Positions 1 through 5,979 of a DNA stretch of 6,565 bases are shown piece by piece. A program made the translations under genes and the position numbers. The stretch is from NCBI GenBank assembly GCA_009781575.1, contig WQXW01000103.1:1-6565 (forward strand). Direction: 5' to 3'. The notes under the pieces were generated by a model, which ran no database searches, was not told where the DNA came from, and saw only the letters and a program-made list of their open reading frames with translations. Source of the DNA: Solirubrobacterales bacterium. Its GTDB lineage: Bacteria > Actinomycetota > Thermoleophilia > Solirubrobacterales > Solirubrobacteraceae. The stretch's first letter is position 1. Each line of letters begins with the position of its first letter.

Positions 1-667
1 TGCCGCGCGGCTTGTAGGCCAGCAGCCGGCCTCGCACCCGTTCGTAGTACACCACCCGCCGCGGGCCCACCGTGGCGTGCAGTTCCAGCACCGAGATGTA
101 GGGCGCGCCGGGGAGCGTGGGCACGAGCGGCACGTCGATGTTGACCTGGCCCCCGAACGGGTTGGGCGCCGGCAGCAGCACGCCCGGGAAGATGATGCGG
201 GTGTTGACCGGGGTGGTGCCTTCCGAGAAGAACAGCAGCCCCAGGTGTCCCCGTTCGCTGGGCGCGCGCAGGATCGTGACCGGCGCCTCCTCGGTGATGG
301 TGGTGGTGCCCAGCACGATGCCGGTCAGCGCCGCGCCGTAGCCCATCACCGAGTTGGACGGGCAGCCCGCCGGCCCCGACGCTTCCAGTGTGGCCGCGCT
401 GCAGTTCTCGAGGCCCAGGCCGCTGAGGGCGATGCCCAGGTAGGCGGGGTAGCGCAGCTGGATCTGCGTGAGCGGCGGCGGGAATTCGGCCAGTGAGGAG
501 TAGCGGATGAAGAAGGAGAAGTCCAGCGTGGTCCGCTGACCGAGCGTGTACGGATCGAATTCCGCGCTCAGTCTGACCACCGGCGCCCCCGACGCGGCGG
601 CGGCAAGCCAGCCGCCGAGCGGTAGGCACGCACCCACCAGAAGGGTGCTCAGAAGTGCTCGGCGCAA
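1..667 (-). CDS. Secreted protein of unknown function (3' end outside window)
   Basis: The reading frame is open from a TTG at 667 to the window edge, giving 222 visible residues with no stop. I chose TTG because GAGGGAG sits 8 nt upstream and because it places a classic signal peptide at the very N-terminus: MRRALL, a hydrophobic core (about residues 4-25), then an Ala-rich cleavage zone near AAAASGA. The mature part looks beta-rich (LSAEFDPYTLGQRTTLDF, then alternating hydrophobic stretches). It has one likely disulfide pair, Cys89 and Cys102, flanking an ALEASGPAG-like loop, and later a YYERVRG segment. Cys14 lies within the hydrophobic core but is a poor lipobox, so a lipoprotein is unlikely. 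It is probably exported and cell-surface or extracellular. I recall similar uncharacterised secreted proteins in Solirubrobacterales, but no function is known to me. The C-terminus is missing only because the window ends. Confidence 0.72.
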   Translation of the reverse strand, partial: MRRALLSTLLVGACLPLGGWLAAAASGAPVVRLSAEFDPYTLGQRTTLDFSFFIRYSSLAEFPPPLTQIQLRYPAYLGIALSGLGLENCSAATLEASGPAGCPSNSVMGYGAALTGIVLGTTTITEEAPVTILRAPSERGHLGLLFFSEGTTPVNTRIIFPGVLLPAPNPFGGQVNIDVPLVPTLPGAPYISVLELHATVGPRRVVYYERVRGRLLAYKPRG

Positions 668-675
668 GGCACTCG

Positions 676-682
676 CTCCCTC
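676..682 (-). promoter_or_regulatory. Ribosome binding site supporting a TTG start
   Basis: GAGGGAG on the minus strand lies 8 nt before the TTG at 667. It decides the start of the partial secreted protein, because no ATG or GTG in that frame would keep the signal peptide intact. Confidence 0.55.
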
Positions 683-692
683 GAGGGGCCCC

Positions 693-1184
693 TCAGAACC
701 CGAGCGTGCCGGTGGTCTGGACGAGGAGCGCGTAGGTGTTGCGGTTGAACGTGCCGTACAGCCGAGCGCGGCCGCTTGCGTGGCTGTAGCGCCCGGTGCC
801 GCCCGTGATCACCAGCCAGCCGGCGAAGCTTTCGTACACCCCCGACCCGTGGGGCACCCCCTGGCCGCGGCCCTTGATCGAGCCGCTCCGCAGGTAGATC
901 GTGAAGTTGCCCCTCAGGATCGAGCCGAGCAGCAGGTGGACCTTCATCCTGCCCGCCAGCGTGCCCGACGCGCGGCCTTCCTCGTAGAGCAGCGAGCCCG
1001 ACGCCGACACGTAGTGCAGCGCCGCCCTGTCGGTCGCGCGCAGCGCGCGCGCGGCCTGTACCGACACCGATGATCCGGCCCCTCCCGATGCCCACGCGCT
1101 GTCCAGCGCAGTCGCGCTCCCCCCCGCCAGAATGAGCAGCGCGCCACAGCTCGCCGCCAAATCCCTCCAGCCCTGCCGGTTCAT
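693..1184 (-). CDS. Small secreted protein, possible dirigent/AOC-like beta-barrel
   Basis: This 163-residue protein begins with a signal peptide: MNRQGWRD, a hydrophobic stretch (about residues 9-27) and an AWA-S cleavage site after residue 32. The mature chain has alternating small and hydrophobic residues and no long helix, suggesting an all-beta fold of about 130 residues. Residues 128-138 read GGTGRYSHASG. This resembles the GGTG-x-F/Y-x-x-A-x-G motif of dirigent and allene-oxide-cyclase-type barrels, and it is followed by the strand-like segments RLYGTFNRNTYALLVQT. The match is by eye only and gives a fold hint, not a function. ATG at 1184 has AGGGGA 6 nt upstream. A GTG at 1211 with AGGAG 5 nt upstream is an equally credible start and would add nine residues (MTNSGRGWA) before the signal peptide. 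The next gene starts 25 nt after this stop, so the two secreted proteins are probably cotranscribed. Confidence 0.7.
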   Translation of the reverse strand: MNRQGWRDLAASCGALLILAGGSATALDSAWASGGAGSSVSVQAARALRATDRAALHYVSASGSLLYEEGRASGTLAGRMKVHLLLGSILRGNFTIYLRSGSIKGRGQGVPHGSGVYESFAGWLVITGGTGRYSHASGRARLYGTFNRNTYALLVQTTGTLGF

Positions 1185-1286
1185 AGCCCATCCCCTGCCA
1201 CTGTTGGTCACCGCCTCTCCTGTAACACCCGTCCATCTCCGGGAGTGCGGTCCTCCGGCACAGGGCGGATGCGGGCCAACCTTTCA
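1185..1286 (-). other. Intergenic gap between cis-prenyltransferase and secreted-protein genes
   Basis: This is the only real spacer in the window, 75-102 nt depending on the start chosen downstream. It holds two Shine-Dalgarno-like runs: AGGAGAGG at 1214-1221 before the GTG at 1211, and AGGGGA at 1191-1196 before the ATG at 1184. An imperfect hairpin (stem CCGGAG with CTCCCGG, one bulged C, positions 1239-1258) has no T-run after it, so I do not call a terminator. I see no convincing -35/-10 pair inside the gap. Confidence 0.4.
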
Positions 1287-2009
1287 TCAAGACAATACAT
1301 CTGGCGTCTCAATAGATCTACCGCCAAAGCGCCGCTGGCGCTCGGAGAAGTCCCGCAGCGACTCCTCGAGCGCCACGCGCCCGAAGTCCGGCCACAGCTC
1401 GTCCCGGAAGACCAGCTCCGCGTAGGCCGATTGCCAGAGCAGGTAGTTCGACAGCCGCCGCTCGCCGCCGGTGCGGATCAGCAGCTCCGGGTCGTGCATC
1501 TCCGGCACGTACAGCAGCCGCCGGAACTCCTCCTCGGTGGAGCCCTCGAACCGCCGCGCCGCATCCACGATCTCCGCGCGCCCGCCGTAGTTGAACGCTA
1601 TGAACAGTCTCATGCGGGTGTTGGCGCGCGTGAGCGACTCCGCCCACTCCATCTCCTCCACCAGCTGCTCGTGCAGCCCTCCCCGGCGGCCCACGAAGCT
1701 CATCCTGACCCCCTCCTCGTGCAGCTCCGGCGTCTCCGAGGCGATCCGTTCGGCCAGCATCGACACCAGCCCGTCCACCTCCTCGCGCGCGCGCGACCAG
1801 TTCTCGGTAGAGAACGAGTACACCGTCAGCTCCTCGATGCCCAGCTGCGCCGCGTCCGCCAGCCGCGCCTTCAGGGTGTCCGCGCCCGCCTGATGGCCGT
1901 CGTCGATCGTCAAGCCCCGCCCGCGCGCCCAGCGGCGGTTGCCGTCGGCGATGATCGCCACGTACCGTGCCGGCGCCCGCCCCCGCGCCACCGCCGTCGG
2001 CGCGCTCAC
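1287..2009 (-). CDS. uppS: Isoprenyl transferase (cis-prenyltransferase, UppS family)
   Basis: This 240-residue enzyme condenses isopentenyl diphosphate with an allylic diphosphate to make a Z-polyprenyl diphosphate, classically the undecaprenyl carrier of cell-wall synthesis. The family motifs are all present. IIADGNRRWAR carries the presumed catalytic Asp22 (E. coli Asp26), with GNR where E. coli has GNG. GHQAG gives His39 and YSFSTENWSR is at 64-73. FNYGGRAEI follows, then IRTGGERRLSN with Arg179 and Arg185, and AYAELVF with Glu198. The spacing of Arg179, Arg185 and Glu198 equals that of E. coli Arg194, Arg200 and Glu213. The stretch between GGRAEI and RTGGE is about 15 residues shorter than in E. 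coli, so the protein is slightly short for the family. GTG at 2009 overlaps the upstream TGA as GTGA. Chain length cannot be read from the sequence. It may be the housekeeping UppS or a second, specialised copy, and the absence of cdsA, dxr or frr nearby leaves that open. Confidence 0.93.
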   Translation of the reverse strand: MSAPTAVARGRAPARYVAIIADGNRRWARGRGLTIDDGHQAGADTLKARLADAAQLGIEELTVYSFSTENWSRAREEVDGLVSMLAERIASETPELHEEGVRMSFVGRRGGLHEQLVEEMEWAESLTRANTRMRLFIAFNYGGRAEIVDAARRFEGSTEEEFRRLLYVPEMHDPELLIRTGGERRLSNYLLWQSAYAELVFRDELWPDFGRVALEESLRDFSERQRRFGGRSIETPDVLS

Positions 2010-3379
2010 CGGATCGCCCCCTCCCGCCGCGCGCGGGCGCGCCGGCGCTTGGCCGCGCGCCACCCTCGCATGAGCGCCGCCGCGGGCAGGATGAGCGGCG
2101 ACAGCTCGCGCTCCAGCTGCGCGGTCACCCCGCGGGCGCCGCCGCCGCGTGCCTGGGGGGCCGAGGCGTAGAAGGCCACCACGCCCACGAGGGTCATCAC
2201 GTGGTGCGCTCCTCCCGGCAGCCCCGCCGCGCGGGTGGCCGCCCCGCGCGCCACCGCGGTCAGCCGCCGCGCCATCAGGTCGGTGTCGCCGCCGTAGAGG
2301 TCGAGGTAGTTGGGCTCGCCATTGGCCCGATCCGCGCGCTCGTCCACCACGCTGTCCAGCATGGTGAGCGCGCCGATCGAGAGGTACAGCGAGTCCACCC
2401 GCGCCGCCCTCGCCGCGCTCGCGCCGGCGCGCGCCCCCTCGGCGATGAGCGCGTGCAACGCCAGCACCCCCGCCGCCCCGCCGGCCAGCCGCTCCTGCCA
2501 CCCCGGGTCGTCTTGGGGGGGCTGCGCCCGCGCCCACCGCTCGAGCGCCGCCGGCCCCTCGCGCGCGAACGCGTGGCTCGCCACCTCCGCGTCGGCGCAC
2601 CGAGTGGCGCTTCGCCGCGCGACCTCCTCGATCGCGCGCGCCCCCGGCAGCTCCGCCAGTGCGCGCCTCACCTCGCCCACGAGCGCCTCCAGATAGCCCC
2701 AGTCCGCCGGATCCCCGCCATGCTCGCGCCAGCCGCCGCGCGGCTCGCAGCTCGCGGTGAGCGCATCGGGGAGCGCCGAGAAGAGCCGGCGCGCGTGCTC
2801 GCTGTCGATCCCCCGCTGCTCGGTGACCAGATCGAGGTAGTCGTACATCACCTGCAACGCCACGATCGCTCGGGTCGCCGCGTCCCGATACCTCCGCGGC
2901 GCGGTGGTGGCCAGCGTGGCCGCGACCTCCACGTTGAAGCGCTCCTCGCGCAGCTTGGCGCGCGCCAGCGCCCGTCGCCCGGGATCGGCGATCACGCGGC
3001 TCTGGCGCTCCCAGCGCGACAGCTCGCCGCGCACCCGCGGCCACACCGCCGGCCAGTAGCGCACGTTCGCGCGCAGGAGAGCCAGCCACGCACCCGCGAT
3101 CGTGGCCGGGTCGGCGAACGGGTTCGCCCGGCCGGTGGTGGCCGCCGGCACGCCCGGGGCCGTCGGGCCGCCCGGGGCCGTCGGGCCGCCCGGGGCCGCC
3201 GGCACGCCCGGGGCCGCCGGGCCGCCTGCGGCCGTCGGGCCGCGCAGGCTCGCCGGCCCGCGCGGGGCGGTCGGCCCGCGCGAGGCGGTTGGGCCGTTGC
3301 GGGCCGCGGTGGCCCGGCGCCCGGGCGCTCGCGCGCCGGGTGCGGGCTGGGCGGCGAGTGCGGGCGTGGAGCGGCTCAC
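2006..3379 (-). CDS. DUF2600 (YtpB-like) terpene synthase family protein with repetitive N-terminal tail
   Basis: This is a 457-residue protein whose core (about 85-440) fits the DUF2600 family. Its characterised member, Bacillus subtilis YtpB, converts heptaprenyl diphosphate to tetraprenyl-beta-curcumene. Two acidic, probably Mg-diphosphate-binding motifs are visible: YDYLDLVTE (179-187, like DYLDNL in YtpB) and LDSVVDERADRANGEPNY (341-358, like the D-x-x-x-D-x-x-E-D-R-x-x-G-x-x-N pattern of YtpB). The core is mostly helical, as expected of an all-alpha terpene synthase. Residues 1-84 are low-complexity Pro/Ala/Gly/Thr with a six-residue repeat (GPTAPG type), not a signal peptide. The C-terminus is strongly basic (RAAKRRRARARR). 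GTG at 3379 lies 5 nt after the permease stop without a clear Shine-Dalgarno, suggesting reinitiation. A GTG at 3151, just after the repeat, could yield a short form beginning VPAATTG. The actual substrate and product are unknown. The cis-prenyltransferase overlapping its 3' end suggests a Z-prenyl substrate (inference). Confidence 0.85.
   Translation of the reverse strand: MSRSTPALAAQPAPGARAPGRRATAARNGPTASRGPTAPRGPASLRGPTAAGGPAAPGVPAAPGGPTAPGGPTAPGVPAATTGRANPFADPATIAGAWLALLRANVRYWPAVWPRVRGELSRWERQSRVIADPGRRALARAKLREERFNVEVAATLATTAPRRYRDAATRAIVALQVMYDYLDLVTEQRGIDSEHARRLFSALPDALTASCEPRGGWREHGGDPADWGYLEALVGEVRRALAELPGARAIEEVARRSATRCADAEVASHAFAREGPAALERWARAQPPQDDPGWQERLAGGAAGVLALHALIAEGARAGASAARAARVDSLYLSIGALTMLDSVVDERADRANGEPNYLDLYGGDTDLMARRLTAVARGAATRAAGLPGGAHHVMTLVGVVAFYASAPQARGGGARGVTAQLERELSPLILPAAALMRGWRAAKRRRARARREGAIR
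2017..2025 (-). promoter_or_regulatory. Ribosome binding site of the isoprenyl transferase
   Basis: GGGAGGGGG on the minus strand lies inside the 3' end of the terpene synthase gene, 7 nt before the GTG at 2009. Together with the GTGA overlap it fixes the start. The frame stays open far upstream, so without this site the start would be ambiguous. Confidence 0.5.
3141..3302 (-). repeat. Tandem 18-bp coding repeat (about nine units)
   Basis: Nine consecutive 18-bp units can be laid out without gaps on the plus strand, with a core unit gccgtcgggccgcccggg. Units at 3159-3176 and 3177-3194 are identical, and those at 3141-3158 and 3195-3212 are identical to each other. Units from 3213 to 3302 are progressively more diverged. 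Being six codons long, each unit adds one hexapeptide (GPTAPG, GVPAAP and variants) to residues about 27-79 of the terpene synthase family protein without shifting frame. Gly recurs only about every six residues with a second irregular one, so this is not a collagen G-X-Y repeat. Confidence 0.85.
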
Positions 3380-3384
3380 GGGGC

Positions 3385-5979
3385 CTACTCACTGAACGCC
3401 AGCGTGGGGGAGACGCGCGAGGCGATCCACCCGGGGACCGTGACCATCGCCATCACGACCACGATCACGAACACGAATATCTCGATCGGTCTGAGGGCGG
3501 CGCCGATGCTGGAGACGGGGAAGCCGGTGACGTGCTTCAGGTAGCCGTCGATCACCAGCTGTCCGTAGATGCCGGCCACCGCGCCGGTGACACAGCCGGC
3601 GCCCAGCATGAGGGCGGCTTCGACGAGCAGGATCAGACGCAGGCGGTGCGAGCGCACGCCCGCCAGGCGCAGGGCGGCCAGCGAGGGGCGGCGCTGCCAG
3701 ATCGCCGAGGTCAGCGCGGTGGCCATCGTGAGGATCGCGGCGATCAAGAGGAGCACCGAAATCTGGCCCAGCTGGTTGAGGCCTTCGCTGGTGAGCGCGT
3801 CGATCCGCGCCTGGCGCTGCTGCGCGGTCACGACCTCCAGGCCGCTGGCGGGGCCCAGCGCGCGCTGGATCGTGTGCTGCACCGCGGCCGCCGAGTTGCC
3901 GGGGGCGAGGTGCACGCCGAACGCGGTGGGCGCGGTGGTGCCCCACAGGCGGCTGTAGTCGGCGGTGCTGATGAAGACCGCCCCCGGGCTCCAGGCGAGG
4001 TTGGTGGTGGTGGCCGCGATGCGCAGCCGCACGGTGCCGCTGGGCGTGGGCAGGCTCAGCGAGTCGCCGATGCCCACGTGATGTTCGGTGGCGATCTGCT
4101 TGGACACCGCGATCCAGCCGCCTTCGCCCAGACGGCGGTTGGCGACGGAGGCGCTGCCTTCTTCGATCTGGCTTTCCAACACGTTGCGCGCGCCCCCGGG
4201 GGGACGCGCGATCAGCCACACGCGCCGCGGGCCGAGCTCGAGGAAGCCGCCCTGGAACGCCTGCACGCCGGCCACGCCCGGCAGGCGCGCGAGCTGGCTC
4301 TGCAGGCCGCCGGGCGCGAATTCGACCGTGGCCTGGTTGTCGTCGGGATTGCCCACCCAGATGGGGGCGTCGGAGGCGTAGCTGTGGGCGAACCCTTCGA
4401 TGCCGCGCAACAGGTCGCTGCGCGCGCCTCCCAGCGAGACGCTCCCGAAGAGCGCGACCGCGCCGGTGGCGGCGAGCGCGAGCGAGCGCACGGTGGTGGA
4501 GCGCAGCGAGGACAACGCCACCGGCAGGATCGTGAGCGTCTGCCAGCGCTCCGCGAGCTCCTGCGCGCCCAGCACTACGCCGGCGAAGGTCAGTGGCACG
4601 GTGAGCACGGTGGCCAGCGCCAGCAGCCCGCACGCCAGCAGCGCGTGCGAGGGGGTGGCGATGAACAGCACCGTGGTGGCCGCCAGCAGGCTCGCCGCGA
4701 CCACGCCCAGCGCCACCTGGGCGGTGTGGGAGAGCGTGTTGCCGGGCACCCCGTCGCCCTGGTACACCGCGTCCAGCGCGCCGCCGCGGCGCAGATCCAG
4801 CAGCGGCACCGCGGAGGCGAGCGTGGTGGCGATCACGCCGCCGAAGAACGCCAGCAGCACCGGCGCGGGCCCCACCACGGTGCGGGTGCCCAGCGTGAAC
4901 GCCTCCGCCAGGTAGCGCGGCGACTGGTGGAACACGCTGCGCGACAGCACATAGCCGCCGGCGAGGCCGACCAGCGAGGCCATGATGCCCAGCGCCAGCG
5001 CCTGGAAGATGGTCATCTGCACGATCGCCGAGCGCCGCGTGCCGATCAGGCGCAGATCGGCGATCGCGCGGCGGCGCTCGGGCACGGTGAGGATGAGCGC
5101 GTTGAACGCGAACAGCAGCCCCAGCAGGGCGGAGATCGCCGCGAAGAAGGCGCTCGCCTGGTCGCTGGGGCGCAGCGCCTGGTGCAGCGCGGCGACGTCC
5201 TGGTCGGAGGCCGCCACGCTCACTCGCCCGGCGGCCAGCGTTTCCATCTGCCTGCGCGCCGCCACTTCCTGCCCCGGCTTGGCCAGCACCAGGATGCGGC
5301 TGATGCGGCCCGGCAGACCGGCGAACGCCTGCAGGCGCGCCAGCGGCATGACCGCCACCCGCGCCTGCGAGAGCGCGTGCACCGCTTCGGGGCCCAGCAC
5401 CGCGGAGACCCGGATGCGGTAGGCGTGTCCGCGCAGCCGCAGCGTCACTTCGGGCCCTTCGCTCGGCCGGATCGGCGAGGAGGAGATGCCGAGCTCGCCG
5501 GCGGTGGTGCTGGAGATCCCCACGCCGCCGGGGGAGAGCGTGGCGATCGGGATCGTGTGCGCCAGCCCGTCGAGCACCACCAGGCTCGTGTCGGCGCCGG
5601 CGAGGTTGACCGTCACGCTGCGCCCGCCCGGCTCGCCGAGCGTGGCGGTGTGTTCGAGGATCGGCGCCGCCTGCTTGACCGCCGGCAGGTGTTCGACGCG
5701 GGCGAGCATCGACTGTTCGAAGCCGCTGCCAACGCGCGTGCGCATCTGGAGCGTGGCCGGCCCGGTGACCGCGTGCACCACTTCGCCGGCCGAGCCCGCG
5801 ATGGAGCCGCTGGCGACGATCGTGGAGAACACCAGCGCCACCGCGATCGCCACGCCCAGCCCGGCCAGCAGCTCCTGGGCGCCGTGCACGCGCAGGCGCC
5901 GCCGGTAGAGATACAGCAGCGCGTACGGTCGCATCAGCGGCCGCGCGCGCAGCGTCTGTGGCCGTTCCGCGGAGCTCAT
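3385..5979 (-). CDS. ABC transporter permease with two FtsX domains (MacB/LolCE-type)
   Basis: This is an 864-residue membrane subunit. By eye there are about ten transmembrane helices: 38-58, 275-297, 321-345, 371-394, 420-441, 445-470, 496-516, 738-760, 778-802 and 830-850. Two large extracytoplasmic domains lie at about 59-274 and 517-737. The two FtsX modules have characteristic cytoplasmic loops after their first helix, PERRRAIADLRLIGTRRSAI (300-319) and WQRRPSLAALRLAGVRSHRL (761-780). These loops are the likely ATPase contact sites. Members of this superfamily move or extract lipids, peptides or lipoproteins by mechanotransmission rather than by a classical pore, and the substrate cannot be read from sequence. 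ATG at 5979 overlaps the ATPase stop as ATGA, which sets the start and implies coupled, stoichiometric translation. The frame is open further upstream only because of base composition. As both FtsX halves are in one chain, one or two copies could pair with an ATPase dimer. Confidence 0.92.
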   Translation of the reverse strand: MSSAERPQTLRARPLMRPYALLYLYRRRLRVHGAQELLAGLGVAIAVALVFSTIVASGSIAGSAGEVVHAVTGPATLQMRTRVGSGFEQSMLARVEHLPAVKQAAPILEHTATLGEPGGRSVTVNLAGADTSLVVLDGLAHTIPIATLSPGGVGISSTTAGELGISSSPIRPSEGPEVTLRLRGHAYRIRVSAVLGPEAVHALSQARVAVMPLARLQAFAGLPGRISRILVLAKPGQEVAARRQMETLAAGRVSVAASDQDVAALHQALRPSDQASAFFAAISALLGLLFAFNALILTVPERRRAIADLRLIGTRRSAIVQMTIFQALALGIMASLVGLAGGYVLSRSVFHQSPRYLAEAFTLGTRTVVGPAPVLLAFFGGVIATTLASAVPLLDLRRGGALDAVYQGDGVPGNTLSHTAQVALGVVAASLLAATTVLFIATPSHALLACGLLALATVLTVPLTFAGVVLGAQELAERWQTLTILPVALSSLRSTTVRSLALAATGAVALFGSVSLGGARSDLLRGIEGFAHSYASDAPIWVGNPDDNQATVEFAPGGLQSQLARLPGVAGVQAFQGGFLELGPRRVWLIARPPGGARNVLESQIEEGSASVANRRLGEGGWIAVSKQIATEHHVGIGDSLSLPTPSGTVRLRIAATTTNLAWSPGAVFISTADYSRLWGTTAPTAFGVHLAPGNSAAAVQHTIQRALGPASGLEVVTAQQRQARIDALTSEGLNQLGQISVLLLIAAILTMATALTSAIWQRRPSLAALRLAGVRSHRLRLILLVEAALMLGAGCVTGAVAGIYGQLVIDGYLKHVTGFPVSSIGAALRPIEIFVFVIVVVMAMVTVPGWIASRVSPTLAFSE

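Noticed and set aside
683..694. Perfect 12-bp palindrome gaggggcccctc overlapping the stop of the small secreted protein.
   Set aside because: It would form only a four-pair stem with a four-base loop and has no T-run. Such GC palindromes are expected by chance at this composition.
77..1073. Plus-strand open frames opposite the two secreted-protein genes.
   Set aside because: They have Arg/Ala/Gln-rich composition with no motifs, while the minus strand has signal peptides, ribosome sites and coherent spacing.
1239..1258. Imperfect hairpin (CCGGAG/CTCCCGG) in the gap after the isoprenyl transferase, considered as a terminator.
   Set aside because: The stem is short with a bulge, and no T-run follows on the minus strand.
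1287..3392. Possible fusion of an N-terminal domain to the isoprenyl transferase, as its frame stays open to 3392.
   Set aside because: The upstream part is Arg/Gly/Ala-rich low-complexity shadow of the DUF2600 gene in another frame. Family homology begins right after the GTG at 2009, which has a strong ribosome site.
3102..3395. Plus-strand Gly/Pro/Ala frame resembling a collagen-like peptide.
   Set aside because: It is the antisense reading of the tandem repeat in the DUF2600 gene, has irregular glycine spacing, and ends without any associated domain.
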